From assembly GCA_965662575.1 (NCBI GenBank), contig CBFIHN010000002.1:1-64000 (forward strand): DNA of 64,000 nt, in the 5' to 3' direction. Under the pieces are notes generated by a model. The model made no database searches. It was given only the letters and a program-made list of their open reading frames with translations, and was not told the origin of the DNA. Shown here piece by piece: positions 56,680 to 64,000 of the stretch (its first letter is position 1; each line of letters opens with the position of its first letter). Both the position numbers and the translations under genes were made by a program. This DNA comes from CBFIHN01 sp965662575. Its GTDB lineage: Bacteria; Pseudomonadota; Gammaproteobacteria; Francisellales; CACEW01.

Positions 56680-58188
56680 TGTAGCACCAAAGTAGTAATG
56701 TCCGGTTTCTCCAAAGTTAAAATGTCCGCTTTCAAATTTATAAAGGCGATCAATTTTGCAAGAACCAGGACTATTAACGATGAGTTTAAAAGAGCGTGAT
56801 CGAGCCAAAGTTATTGAGCAGGTGCTAAGTAAAAAGCTTAGTCAGTGTGAGGGTAGCATTCAGCTTGGCATAAGTTCTCGTCATTTTAGGCGTTTACAAA
56901 AGTCTTACCAGCAAGACAAGGAGCAGAGTCTTGTTTCAAAGCGTCGAGGTAGGCAAAGCAATAATCGGCTATCGGAGGACCTTAAAGAGCAAGTGATTAC
57001 CGTAATTAGCAACAATTATCATGATTTTGGTCCAACATTTGCCCATGAGAAATTAGTTAACATCCACCGACTTAAAATTTCTGTTGAGAGTGTACGCAAG
57101 CTAATGATTAATCAGGGTCTTTGGCAAGGTCGTTCACGCAAGGTTCGTCGTAAAACTCAGCAAATGAGAACCCGTCGCCCATGCTTTGGTGAGCTGGTGC
57201 AAATCGATGGTTCACCACATGCTTGGTTTGAAAATCGTGGTGCTTCTTGTTGTTTGATTGTTTTTATTGATGATGCTACTTCCAAACTGGTTGCGCTTCA
57301 TTTTGTGGAGACGGAATGCACGCAAGGCTACTTTGATGCAACTAGAAAACATATTGAACAACATGGCCGCCCCCTTGCCTATTACAGTGATAAACATAGT
57401 ATTTTCAGAGTTAATATTCCAGAGGCTAAGCTCGGCAATGGTGAAACCCAATATGGCAGAGCATGTCGTGAGCTGGGCATAGAAATCATTAATGCTAATT
57501 CACCTCAAGCAAAAGGTCGAGTTGAACGCGTCAATCAAACGTTGCAAGACCGCTTAGTCAAAGAGCTGCGCTTGCGGGGAATCAGCAATATTGATGACGC
57601 AAATAAATTTTTACCAGAATATATTGATCAGCACAATGAAAAATTCCACTCTGATCCTGCATCAAAGACAAATGCGCATCGCAAGGAACTGCCAACAAAA
57701 GAAGAGCTTGATTTAATCCTTTGTGAGCAGGCAGAAAGAACCATCAGTAAGCAACTTGAAATAAGCTACAAAAACAAGATCTACCAAATTCAAACTAAAA
57801 GCCAAAGCTACAATATGCGTAAGGCAAAGCTTAACGTGTGTGATCGCAAGGGTAAAATCACATTGCTATACCAAAGCAAAATTTTAGACTACAAAGTATT
57901 TGATAAGAAAAATCGGCCGGCACCAGTGGTCGATAGCAAGAACATCAATAAAACCATAGACAAGCACATCAAAAAACATAAGCCAAAACCGGACCACCCT
58001 TGGCGATGTTACTCTGAAGTACTTGCAAAACAAAGTAGAAATGACCAGGCAACTTATACACAGGGCACACAGGCTCAAGCTTGAATTTTTAGGGCTAGCT
58101 TGGCCTGTGCACTTGTGCATAAGTTGCTTCAGCCAAACCGGACATCTCTACTTTGCAGAAAAGCGGACATTTCTACTTTGGGTTGACA
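56680..58188 (+). mobile_element. Intact ISNCY-like insertion sequence, 1509 bp
   Basis: Starts TGTAGCACCAAAGTAG and ends with ACTTTGGGTTGACA, so both tips are TGT...ACA. Each end holds two tandem copies of AAAGTA-x-AATGTCCG (left at 56689-56704 and 56713-56728; right as inverted copies), the likely transposase sites. It carries one transposase gene. Exact 15-bp duplications flank it. Long duplications fit members of the IS1202-type branch of ISNCY, as far as I recall. Confidence 0.85.
56780..58084 (+). CDS. ISNCY-type transposase
   Basis: DDE-type transposase of 434 residues, start at 56780 (MSLKERDRAKVIEQVL); an in-frame TTG lies 24 bases earlier. A helix-turn-helix (SIQLGISSRHFRRLQKSY) comes first. 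Catalytic residues are in LVQIDGSPHAWF (Asp), YYSDKHSIF (Asp) and AKGRVERVNQTL (Glu). IVFIDDATSKLVALHFVETE is typical of the ISNCY/ISCARN type. The frame is intact and the ends are well preserved, so it may be active. Confidence 0.9.
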   Translation: MSLKERDRAKVIEQVLSKKLSQCEGSIQLGISSRHFRRLQKSYQQDKEQSLVSKRRGRQSNNRLSEDLKEQVITVISNNYHDFGPTFAHEKLVNIHRLKISVESVRKLMINQGLWQGRSRKVRRKTQQMRTRRPCFGELVQIDGSPHAWFENRGASCCLIVFIDDATSKLVALHFVETECTQGYFDATRKHIEQHGRPLAYYSDKHSIFRVNIPEAKLGNGETQYGRACRELGIEIINANSPQAKGRVERVNQTLQDRLVKELRLRGISNIDDANKFLPEYIDQHNEKFHSDPASKTNAHRKELPTKEELDLILCEQAERTISKQLEISYKNKIYQIQTKSQSYNMRKAKLNVCDRKGKITLLYQSKILDYKVFDKKNRPAPVVDSKNINKTIDKHIKKHKPKPDHPWRCYSEVLAKQSRNDQATYTQGTQAQA

Positions 58189-58203
58189 CCGTTTTTTATC
58201 AAA
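58189..58203. repeat. Right target-site duplication of the IS (15 bp)
   Basis: CCGTTTTTTATCAAA, identical to 56665-56679. The next codon (GAC at 58204) continues the disrupted gene in frame. Confidence 0.9.
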
Positions 58204-58336
58204 GACTCAATTAATCTTTCTGCAAGGCAAATGACAAACCGATTGATGATGGTCGTGGAGGGTCCTCCCTAATTGTCATATAGTTTGGTTCTTCAGGCAA
58301 TTAATGTAAACTAGTGAATGATATTAAAACAAAAAA

Positions 58337-58422
58337 TGGTGCCGACGGCCGGACTCGAACCGGCACGGGCTTGGCCCACTACCCCCTCAAGATAGCGTGT
58401 CTACCAGTTCCACCACGTCGGC
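58337..58422 (-). tRNA. tRNA-Leu (GAG)
   Basis: Minus strand, 86 nt with a long variable arm as expected for Leu: acceptor GCCGACG/CGTCGGC, D-arm TGGTGGAACTGGTAGACACG, anticodon loop TTGAGGG (anticodon GAG), T-arm CCGGTTCGAGTCCGG, discriminator A, encoded CCA. It follows secG on the same strand, an arrangement common in gammaproteobacteria. Confidence 0.95.
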
Positions 58423-58431
58423 AACAATCTA

Positions 58432-58833
58432 TCACTGCTTAGTGAGATTGGGTTTTGTTTGTATGCCTTTTTTTTCAGTCACGACGGTCTGAGTTTTTAA
58501 GGCACCAGACTGTTGAGTTTTAGTCTGTTTGGTTGTTTTAGTTGTCGTTGTAGGCGTTGTTGATTGGATAGCCGGTGCTGCAAATTGATTTTGTGCTTTG
58601 GCTGCGCGTGCATTTAAATAGCCAATTGTTAGGCTGGTAATAAAAAATAAGGCAACCAACCCACCTGTCAGTTTCATGAGAAATGATGCCGGTCCACGGC
58701 TTCCGAATAGTGTATTAGAAGCACCGCTGCCAAACGCAGCACCCATGTTGGCGCCTTTGCCTTGCTGTAATAACACTAAGCCAACGATGGCAAAACAAAC
58801 AATCAAATGAATTAAGATTAATACTTGCTGCAT
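58432..58833 (-). CDS. secG: Protein translocase subunit SecG
   Basis: A small two-helix membrane subunit of the SecYEG channel. ILIHLIVCFAIVGLVLLQQGKGANMGAAFGSGASNTLFGSRG is the family core, with LQQGKG and the Gly-rich loop; the second helix is near residues 51-69. The C-terminal 55 residues are Thr/Lys/Gln-rich and look disordered. The tRNA-Leu gene is 9 bp downstream. Confidence 0.94.
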   Translation of the reverse strand: MQQVLILIHLIVCFAIVGLVLLQQGKGANMGAAFGSGASNTLFGSRGPASFLMKLTGGLVALFFITSLTIGYLNARAAKAQNQFAAPAIQSTTPTTTTKTTKQTKTQQSGALKTQTVVTEKKGIQTKPNLTKQ

Positions 58834-58990
58834 GATAGTCTAAAACTCGAAATTTGGAGGGCAACCATATATGATTTGCTGTCATTTAGCAATATTCGGG
58901 CTGCGTTAATTGAAGAGAGGCTTTCCACGTTGTGCAAAAGCAATTCCATGGCAATGTCTGTGGTTAAGTTGATTAATATCAAAATTCAGC

Positions 58991-59018
58991 CTTGAGTTTT
59001 TGTTACTAAACCCCATAT
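58991..59018 (+). promoter_or_regulatory. Sigma32-type (heat-shock) promoter of grpE
   Basis: CTTGAG (58991-58996) and CCCCATAT (59011-59018) are separated by 14 bases. This matches the sigma32 consensus CTTGAA-N13-17-CCCCATNT in all but one position of the first box. It lies 78 bp before the grpE ATG. Confidence 0.85.
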
Positions 59019-59095
59019 AACTGATCAGTTATCTTTACAGATATGACTTTCATGCGTTGTATCGAATGCCTGAAAAACCCAACGGAGACTTGTGA

Positions 59096-59641
59096 ATGAG
59101 CAAAAAAGCTGACAGTGCGAAAAACACCACTAAAGAACAACCAAAAGAAAAAAAGCAGGATAATCGTTTTGCTGCAGAGATCGAGCGATTGCAAAAAGAG
59201 CTTGAGGAAGCCAATCAAAAAGCTGAAGCTAACTGGGATAAAGCCCTACGTGCTTGTGCTGAACTAGAGAATGCACAGCGTCGCCAGAGCATTGACCTGG
59301 AAAACGCACACAAATTTGCGTTGGAAAAATTCTGCCATGCTTTATTGCCGGTTATTGATAGTATGGAAAAAGCATTGGCAATTGACAGTGATCATGAAGA
59401 AGTCAAAGCGATGTGCCAAGGCATTGAGTTGACTGAGAAGATGTTTATTGATCATGTTGCAAAATTTGGGTTGGTACAAATTAACCCTGAGGGTGAGGTG
59501 TTTGATCCAGAACTACATGAGGCTATGTCGATGATGCCTAGCCCTGAGGTTGATTCAAATACAGTGATTACGGTGTATCAAAAAGGGTATCAATTGAATG
59601 GAAGATTAATTAGGCCTGCGCGGGTTGTTGTCAGTCAGTAG
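59096..59641 (+). CDS. grpE: Nucleotide exchange factor GrpE
   Basis: Releases ADP from DnaK. A Lys/Glu-rich N-terminus (1-25) is followed by a long helix (RFAAEIERLQKELEEANQKAEANWDKALRACAELENAQRRQ), and a C-terminal beta wing with LHEAMSMMPSPEVDSNTVITVYQKGYQLNGRLIRPARVVVSQ. At 181 residues it is typical. A sigma32 promoter precedes it; dnaK follows after 87 bp with its own sigma32 promoter. Confidence 0.96.
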   Translation: MSKKADSAKNTTKEQPKEKKQDNRFAAEIERLQKELEEANQKAEANWDKALRACAELENAQRRQSIDLENAHKFALEKFCHALLPVIDSMEKALAIDSDHEEVKAMCQGIELTEKMFIDHVAKFGLVQINPEGEVFDPELHEAMSMMPSPEVDSNTVITVYQKGYQLNGRLIRPARVVVSQ

Positions 59642-59642
59642 C

Positions 59643-59670
59643 CTTGAAATTACAAAAATGATCCCCACAT
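59643..59670 (+). promoter_or_regulatory. Sigma32-type (heat-shock) promoter of dnaK
   Basis: CTTGAA (59643-59648) matches the -35 consensus exactly; CCCCACAT (59663-59670) follows after 14 bases. It begins 2 bp after the grpE stop and lies 59 bp before the dnaK ATG. Confidence 0.85.
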
Positions 59671-59728
59671 ACGACTATGAAATAACAAGACGAGGCAGGT
59701 AAACTGCCAGAGTAAATTGGAGAACAAA

Positions 59729-61666
59729 ATGTCATCTATTATTGGAATTGATTTAGGAACCACCAACTCTTGCGTGGCCATCATGGAAGGCGGGAAAACG
59801 GCTAAAGTGATTGAGAATTCTGAAGGTCGTCGCACCACACCGTCTATTGTTGCTGAAGATAAAGAAGGAAAGATTTTAGTTGGTGAATCGGCAAAACGCC
59901 AAGCGGTGACCAACCCGCAAAACACCATTTTTGCGGCGAAACGTTTGATTGGCCGGACTTTCGATGGTAAAGCAGTGCAGAATGAAATTATTCCCAAAGT
60001 GCCTTACAACATTGTCAAAGCCGATAATGGTGATGCATGGATTGAATTAAATGGTGATAAAAAAGCACCACCTCAGATTTCTGCTGAAGTGTTAATGAAA
60101 ATGAAAAAAACAGCGGAAGATTACCTCGGGCATAAAGTGAACGAGGCAGTCATTACGGTGCCTGCTTACTTCAATGATGCGCAACGTCAAGCAACGAAAG
60201 ATGCTGGTAAGATTGCCGGCCTTGAAGTTAAACGGATTATCAATGAGCCAACCGCTGCTGCACTTGCCTATGGGATGGATAAAAGTGGTAAAGGCGACCA
60301 AGTTATCGCTGTTTACGACTTGGGTGGTGGTACTTTCGATGTCTCCATCATTGAAATTGCTAAAGTTGAAGGTGATAGCCAAATCGAAGTATTGGCGACT
60401 AACGGCGATACTTTCTTAGGTGGTGAAGACTTTGACCGTCATTTGATGGATTATCTTGTTGAAGAGTTTAAGAAATCTGATGGCTTTGATTTGCGCCAAG
60501 ATCCACTCGCATTGCAGCGTTTAAAAGAAGCGGCTGAAACAGCAAAAATTGAGTTGTCTTCTAGCCAAGAAACCGATATTAACTTGCCCTATATTACGGC
60601 GGATGCTTCTGGACCTAAACACTTGCATATTAAGGTGACGCGCGCTAAGTTTGAGTCTTTGGTTGAGGATTTGGTTAAGCGTTCTATTGAGCCTTGTCGT
60701 CAAGCATTGAAAGATGCTGATTTAAGCGTTAATGATATTACGGATGTCATTTTGGTTGGCGGTCAAACGCGTATGCCGAAAGTACAAGAAGCGGTTAAAG
60801 ATTTCTTTGGTAAGGAGCCTCGTCGTGATGTCAACCCGGATGAAGCCGTTGCAATGGGTGCTGCAATTCAGGGTGGCGTATTATCCGGTGATGTTAAGGA
60901 TGTCCTGCTCTTAGATGTGACTCCGTTATCCTTGGGTATTGAAACAATGGGTGGCGTATGCACCAAGTTAATTGATCGTAATACGACCATTCCAACGAAA
61001 AAGAGCCAGACTTTCTCAACGGCTGAAGATAATCAATCCGCCGTGACCATTCATGTGCTACAAGGTGAACGTGAAATGGCAAGTGCTAACAAATCACTGG
61101 GCCGTTTTGACTTGGCTGGTATCTCTGCTGCGCCACGTGGTATGCCACAGATTGAGGTGACCTTTGATATTGATGCCAATGGTATTTTGAATGTCTCAGC
61201 CAAAGATAAAGCTACCGGCAAAGAACAGTCTATCGTGATTAAAGCAGCCAGTGGTTTGTCCGATGATGAAGTTGATAAGATGGTTAAAGATGCTGAGGCG
61301 AATGCGGCAGCCGATAAAGAGTTTCATGAGTTGGTTAGTACACGGAATACCGCTGATACCATGATTCATGCGACTAAAAAATCGATTGATGAGTTGGGTG
61401 ATAAGTTGCCCGCTGATGAGAAAACCAAAATTGATGCAGCGATCAAAGACCTAGAAGAATCAGTTAAAGGTAATGATAAAGCCGACATTGAAGCAAAAAC
61501 ACAGGCATTAACGACGGCATCTAGCAAGTTAGCTGAATTAATGCAAGCTCAACAACAAACTGGCGCAACCCCTGACGGGGGTGAGCCAGCGGCTGAGAGT
61601 CATGCTGCTAAAGATGACGCGGTTGATGCGGAGTTTGAAGAAGTGAAGGATAAAGAAGGTAAGTAA
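59729..61666 (+). CDS. dnaK: Chaperone DnaK (Hsp70)
   Basis: ATP-driven Hsp70. The start at 59729 (MSSIIGIDLGTTNSCVAIMEGG) with GGAGA upstream is preferred over a TTG four codons earlier. It contains GIDLGTTNSCVAI, DLGGGTFDVSI, the VGGQTRMPKVQ loop, the VLLLDVTPLSLGIETMGG linker, and the C-terminal EFEEVKDKEGK-type tail. It is 645 residues. dnaJ follows after a 183-bp gap that contains a palindrome. Confidence 0.97.
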   Translation: MSSIIGIDLGTTNSCVAIMEGGKTAKVIENSEGRRTTPSIVAEDKEGKILVGESAKRQAVTNPQNTIFAAKRLIGRTFDGKAVQNEIIPKVPYNIVKADNGDAWIELNGDKKAPPQISAEVLMKMKKTAEDYLGHKVNEAVITVPAYFNDAQRQATKDAGKIAGLEVKRIINEPTAAALAYGMDKSGKGDQVIAVYDLGGGTFDVSIIEIAKVEGDSQIEVLATNGDTFLGGEDFDRHLMDYLVEEFKKSDGFDLRQDPLALQRLKEAAETAKIELSSSQETDINLPYITADASGPKHLHIKVTRAKFESLVEDLVKRSIEPCRQALKDADLSVNDITDVILVGGQTRMPKVQEAVKDFFGKEPRRDVNPDEAVAMGAAIQGGVLSGDVKDVLLLDVTPLSLGIETMGGVCTKLIDRNTTIPTKKSQTFSTAEDNQSAVTIHVLQGEREMASANKSLGRFDLAGISAAPRGMPQIEVTFDIDANGILNVSAKDKATGKEQSIVIKAASGLSDDEVDKMVKDAEANAAADKEFHELVSTRNTADTMIHATKKSIDELGDKLPADEKTKIDAAIKDLEESVKGNDKADIEAKTQALTTASSKLAELMQAQQQTGATPDGGEPAAESHAAKDDAVDAEFEEVKDKEGK

Positions 61667-61799
61667 GTGTAACCACTGTCAATATCCTCTTAATGTCATT
61701 CCGGAATAATCTGGGGATCCGATTTTCAACACTGGATTCCCGTGCGGATACGACATTTTGTGAGATATTGATCAACCAAACACAGCAATCAAACGCTAT

Positions 61800-61819
61800 A
61801 TCCCCGCTTATGCGGGGAT
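61800..61819. repeat. Perfect 8-bp hairpin just before dnaJ
   Basis: ATCCCCGC-TTAT-GCGGGGAT forms a perfect 8-bp stem with a 4-base loop. It ends 30 bases before the dnaJ start, and the preceding 100 bp holds TCATTCCGG and GGATTCCCGTGCGGA, debris of the same palindromic repeat type. It could slow or attenuate read-through from dnaK to dnaJ. Confidence 0.6.
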
Positions 61820-61849
61820 GACTTTATGCAGAAGCCAACAGGAATACCA

Positions 61850-62992
61850 ATGGCAAGAGATTATTATGAAATCCTCGGCGTTGCAAAAAACGCCTCGGAA
61901 GGTGAAATCAAAAAAGCTTATCGTCGCCTTGCGATGAAGTTTCACCCTGACCGCAATCCCAATAACCAAGAAGCCGAAGCGAACTTCAAAGAAGCCAAAG
62001 AAGCCTATGAAGTGTTAAGTGACTCACAAAAACGAGCGGCTTATGATCAATTTGGTCATGCTGGTGTCGACCCTAACAATGCCGGGGGTGGATTCGGTGG
62101 CTTTGGTGCTGGCCAAGGTGGGGCAGGTTTCGCTGATGCATTTGGTGATATTTTCGGTGATATTTTTGGCGGTCGTGGGCGTGGTGCTGGCGGTGGTCGT
62201 GCACAAGCACAGCGTGGTGCTGATTTACAGTATAACTTAGAGATTTCACTTGAGGACGCAGTTCATGGCAGCAAGGCGGAATTAAATATTCCGACGATGG
62301 CAACCTGTCAGCCTTGCAAAGGTTCTGGTTCACAAAGCCATAGTGGTACAACAGCCTGTGACACTTGTGGTGGTCAAGGTGCTGTGCGTATGCAGCAAGG
62401 TTTTTTTTCAGTTCAGCAAACTTGTCCTAAATGCCATGGCCGTGGCCAAGTCATAAAAGACCCTTGCCATCGTTGTCATGGCGAGGGTCGTGTGCAAGAT
62501 CAACGCAAACTATCGGTTAAAATTCCCGCTGGCGTCGATACCGGTGATCGTATTCGTTTGGCAGGCGAAGGTGAGGCTGGTGCTCATGGCTCTGTTGCCG
62601 GTGACTTATATATTCAAGTGCATATTCGATCACATTCGATCTTTACTCGTGATGGTAATCATTTACGTTGCAAAGTGCCAATTAGCCTAACGCAAGCATG
62701 CTTGGGTGGTGAGGTTGAGATCCCAACACTCGATGGAAAAGTAAAACTCAAAGTCCCGTCAGAGACCCAAAGTGGCAAGTTATTTAGGCTGCGTGGTAAA
62801 GGCGTTAAGCCCTTGCGTGGTGGTTCTGTTGGTGATTTGATGTGTGAAGTGGCAGTTGAAACGCCGGTTAATTTAAATAGTAAACAAAAAGATCTTCTGA
62901 AGCAGTTTGAAGGTTCACTGATTGATGGTAAAAATCATACGCCACAATCGAAAAGTTGGTTTGATGGTGTGAAGAAGTTTTTTGAGAAATAA
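61850..62992 (+). CDS. dnaJ: Co-chaperone DnaJ (Hsp40)
   Basis: Stimulates the DnaK ATPase and delivers clients. The start at 61850 (MARDYYEILGVAKNASEGEIKKAYRR) has AGGA 6 bases upstream. The J domain carries HPD in KFHPDRNPN, followed by a Gly/Phe-rich region (GGGFGGFGAGQGGAGF), four zinc-finger motifs (CQPCKGSG, CDTCGGQG, CPKCHGRG, CHRCHGEG) and the C-terminal substrate domains. It has 380 residues. Confidence 0.97.
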   Translation: MARDYYEILGVAKNASEGEIKKAYRRLAMKFHPDRNPNNQEAEANFKEAKEAYEVLSDSQKRAAYDQFGHAGVDPNNAGGGFGGFGAGQGGAGFADAFGDIFGDIFGGRGRGAGGGRAQAQRGADLQYNLEISLEDAVHGSKAELNIPTMATCQPCKGSGSQSHSGTTACDTCGGQGAVRMQQGFFSVQQTCPKCHGRGQVIKDPCHRCHGEGRVQDQRKLSVKIPAGVDTGDRIRLAGEGEAGAHGSVAGDLYIQVHIRSHSIFTRDGNHLRCKVPISLTQACLGGEVEIPTLDGKVKLKVPSETQSGKLFRLRGKGVKPLRGGSVGDLMCEVAVETPVNLNSKQKDLLKQFEGSLIDGKNHTPQSKSWFDGVKKFFEK

Positions 62993-63064
62993 GCCATACC
63001 ACTGCGAACCATAGGAACAGCATCAACTATCACTCAATTAATACAGTGCTAAAAAAGGAGCAAT

Positions 63065-63499
63065 ATGAACTTATTTAAAGGCTTTTTATTAATCTGGGTT
63101 ATTGCTGAATTATTGATATTTTTTCTCATTGCTCATTGGGTCGGTGTCTTATTGGCAGTGTTGTTGGTGATTCTTTCCATGGTTGTTGGTGGTAGTATCA
63201 TTCGTACACATGGTATGGGCGAAATGCGTAAGGCACAAGAAAAAATGAGTTTGGGCCAGGCGCCTGAATCTGAAGTTTTGCGTGGGTTGGCTCTAATTCT
63301 TGGCGGTATTTTTTTGGTTATTCCCGGTTTTCTTACCAGCCTTCTAGGCTTATTCTTAATTATTCCCCGATGTCGTGAGCCATTAACTTCTTGGCTGATT
63401 CGTTACGGTTTTATTCGGCCTAAGCCGCGTGTCAATCCGCAAGCTGAAACAGCATATTCAGGCAGAACGATTGATGGTGAGTCTGAGCGTAGACCTTAA
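63065..63499 (+). CDS. fxsA: FxsA family membrane protein
   Basis: An integral membrane protein of 144 residues with an excellent AAGGAG site upstream. The N-terminal helices (LFKGFLLIWVIAELLIFFLIAHWVGVLLAVLLVILSMVVGG) and the GLALILGGIFLVIPGFLTSLLGLFLIIP motif are the FxsA hallmark. In E. coli FxsA overproduction relieves phage T7 F exclusion; its normal role is unknown. It follows dnaJ. Confidence 0.9.
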   Translation: MNLFKGFLLIWVIAELLIFFLIAHWVGVLLAVLLVILSMVVGGSIIRTHGMGEMRKAQEKMSLGQAPESEVLRGLALILGGIFLVIPGFLTSLLGLFLIIPRCREPLTSWLIRYGFIRPKPRVNPQAETAYSGRTIDGESERRP

Positions 63500-63506
63500 T
63501 GTTTTA

Positions 63507-63567
63507 GCTAGTACTTGAGCACCGCAGGTGTTAAAGCAACGCAGAAATAAGCAAAGAGATGGTTGCT
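63507..63567. repeat. Dispersed intergenic repeat, copy 2
   Basis: GCTAGTACTTGAGCACCGCA with TGTTAAAGCAACG...GAGATGGTTGC. It pairs with the copy at 55670-55733 in the same orientation. The stretch from 63500 to the riboswitch holds no gene I can support. Confidence 0.65.
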
Positions 63568-63725
63568 GCGTAGGGTGAGTGTTTTAGGGGCGGTACATTG
63601 ATGACACTCATGTTTTTATCCGCATGAAACCCTGGTTATCCGCCCGTGATTTTTATCTTTGATTCAATGCCATAGCAGTTGATAATCGATAAAGCACCGG
63701 ATTATAATCAACAGCCATACGCTCT

Positions 63726-63836
63726 TAGTGCTTCAATGCCTGGGTGTTTATTCATATCAGGGAAGTTAGTGATAATCTAACGCTGCCCCCGCAACGGTGA
63801 TTAGCATGGTAAGATGTTATCAGCCCGGAACCTGGT
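63726..63836 (+). promoter_or_regulatory. Cobalamin riboswitch
   Basis: The B12-box core is easily recognised: GGGAAGTTAGTGATAATCTAACG followed by CTGCCCCCGCAACGGTGAT, then a pairing element and CAGCCCGGAACCTGG. These are the conserved purine-rich and CCCGC-x-ACGGT blocks of the aptamer. A hairpin with CCCTTGCGGG and the ribosome-site GGGAAC follow, so the aptamer should control translation of the receptor-like gene at 63883. The limits are approximate. Confidence 0.88.
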
Positions 63837-63882
63837 CGAGATAAAAAATACATCCCTTGCGGGTCGGCTTCCGGGAACATGA

Positions 63883-64000
63883 ATGAAACGACATCTATAT
63901 CGCTATTTATGGCTAATGCTTAGCCCTGCACTGGTCATCGCCAGTTCACAGCCGGCTATTTATTATTTGCCTACGCTGGTCCAAGCGCCAAAAATTTCCC
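63883..64000 (+). CDS. Start of a TonB-dependent receptor-like gene (3' cut by window)
   Basis: ATG at 63883 preceded by GGGA. The visible 39 residues are MKRHLYRYLWLMLSPALVIA, an obvious signal peptide, and then SSQPAIYYLPTLVQAPKIS. This fits the start of an outer-membrane receptor whose N-terminal plug begins with a TLVV-type TonB box. The cobalamin riboswitch just upstream suggests BtuB, but the piece is too short to tell it from another cobalamin-regulated exported protein. Confidence 0.55.
   Translation, partial: MKRHLYRYLWLMLSPALVIASSQPAIYYLPTLVQAPKIS

Larger units (their letters stand above)
55945..58272 (+). pseudogene. Hypothetical gene disrupted by an ISNCY-like insertion
   Basis: The ATG at 55945 (MGFLMDEKKLLAKLNSIL) opens a Lys/Glu/Leu-rich protein with one hydrophobic helix near residues 204-217 (FPFILLFVVTFGYSQ). 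At 56680 an IS interrupts it in the codon pattern ...CATCCGTTTTTTATCAAA. The frame resumes after the IS at 58204 (gac tca att aat ctt) and runs to TAA at 58270-58272. Joining 55945-56679 with 58204-58272 gives a 267-residue protein. I do not recognise the family. Composition is clearly more AT-rich than the neighbours, a hint of foreign origin. Confidence 0.75.

Noticed and set aside
61826..61849. Eight extra residues at the DnaJ N-terminus
   Set aside because: The ATG at 61850 has a well-spaced AGGA and gives the conserved MARDYYEILG start.
63879..63923. Short frame MNETTSISLF starting 4 bases before the receptor-like gene
   Set aside because: It stops after 14 codons in another frame, while the ATG at 63883 opens a signal peptide.

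Overview
The window looks like a chromosomal segment of a Gram-negative gammaproteobacterium with a fairly AT-rich genome. The evidence is an MSHA-type pilus assembly operon, the AST arginine catabolism genes astA and astD, a grpE-dnaK-dnaJ group with sigma32-type promoters, secG next to tRNA-Leu, a TolC-type outer membrane factor, RND and ABC exporters, a Wzz-like protein and a cobalamin riboswitch before a TonB-receptor-like start. I could not place the genus from sequence alone. There is no plasmid or prophage module; mobile DNA is limited to one intact IS, IS relics and small non-autonomous repeats.

Layout. 1-4.8 kb: C-terminal tip of a truncated Rhs/YD-repeat protein with a possible toxin domain, then (minus) trhP/yegQ, a HI0933-family flavoprotein and a secreted ParB-like protein. 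4.8-8.6 kb: a beta-oxidation operon (fadN-type dehydrogenase/hydratase, a 42-residue Phd/YefM-like ORF, fadA thiolase); a 141-bp MITE sits just upstream. 8.9-20.9 kb: MSHA-type operon (mshI, a PilN-like gene, mshJ, K, L, M, N, E, G, then mshD-, mshO- and mshP-like genes). The last gene is fused to a repeated CWAVG propeller and probably makes the tip adhesin. No mshA-type major pilin gene is present. 20.9-27.4 kb: a short PilF-like TPR protein, a ZIP transporter, tRNA-Asp and tRNA-Thr, a GT9 glycosyltransferase, a glycosyltransferase-NodB deacetylase fusion, a heptad-repeat membrane protein and a GT32 glycosyltransferase. 27.4-36.9 kb: fdxA, dut, an M20 peptidase, astA, astD, a Na+/H+ antiporter, an RND pump without its adaptor, and rubredoxin.

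37.3-47.2 kb: the most unusual part. A 2162-residue protein has a cytoplasm-facing coiled coil of more than 1000 residues, a membrane segment, a cadherin-like extracytoplasmic region and a C-terminal membrane anchor. Next to it is a 1063-residue lipoprotein with four Cys-pair beta modules and ten Asp-box propeller motifs. I recognise neither as a described system. 47.3-55.4 kb: rluD, a Wzz-like protein, ung, pilD (prepilin peptidase, which would also serve the MSHA pilins), a TolC/MacA/MacB-like export operon lacking an ATPase, and gmk. 55.9-58.3 kb: an unknown gene split by a 1509-bp ISNCY-like IS with exact 15-bp target duplications, so the original reading frame can be rebuilt. 58.3-64 kb: tRNA-Leu, secG, grpE, dnaK, dnaJ, fxsA, a dispersed repeat, a cobalamin riboswitch and the start of an outer-membrane receptor-like gene cut by the window edge.

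The surface themes fit together: pilus assembly with an adhesin-like tip, surface polysaccharide enzymes, a giant envelope protein with a propeller lipoprotein, and an Rhs tip. They suggest a bacterium that invests heavily in attachment and cell-surface interactions.
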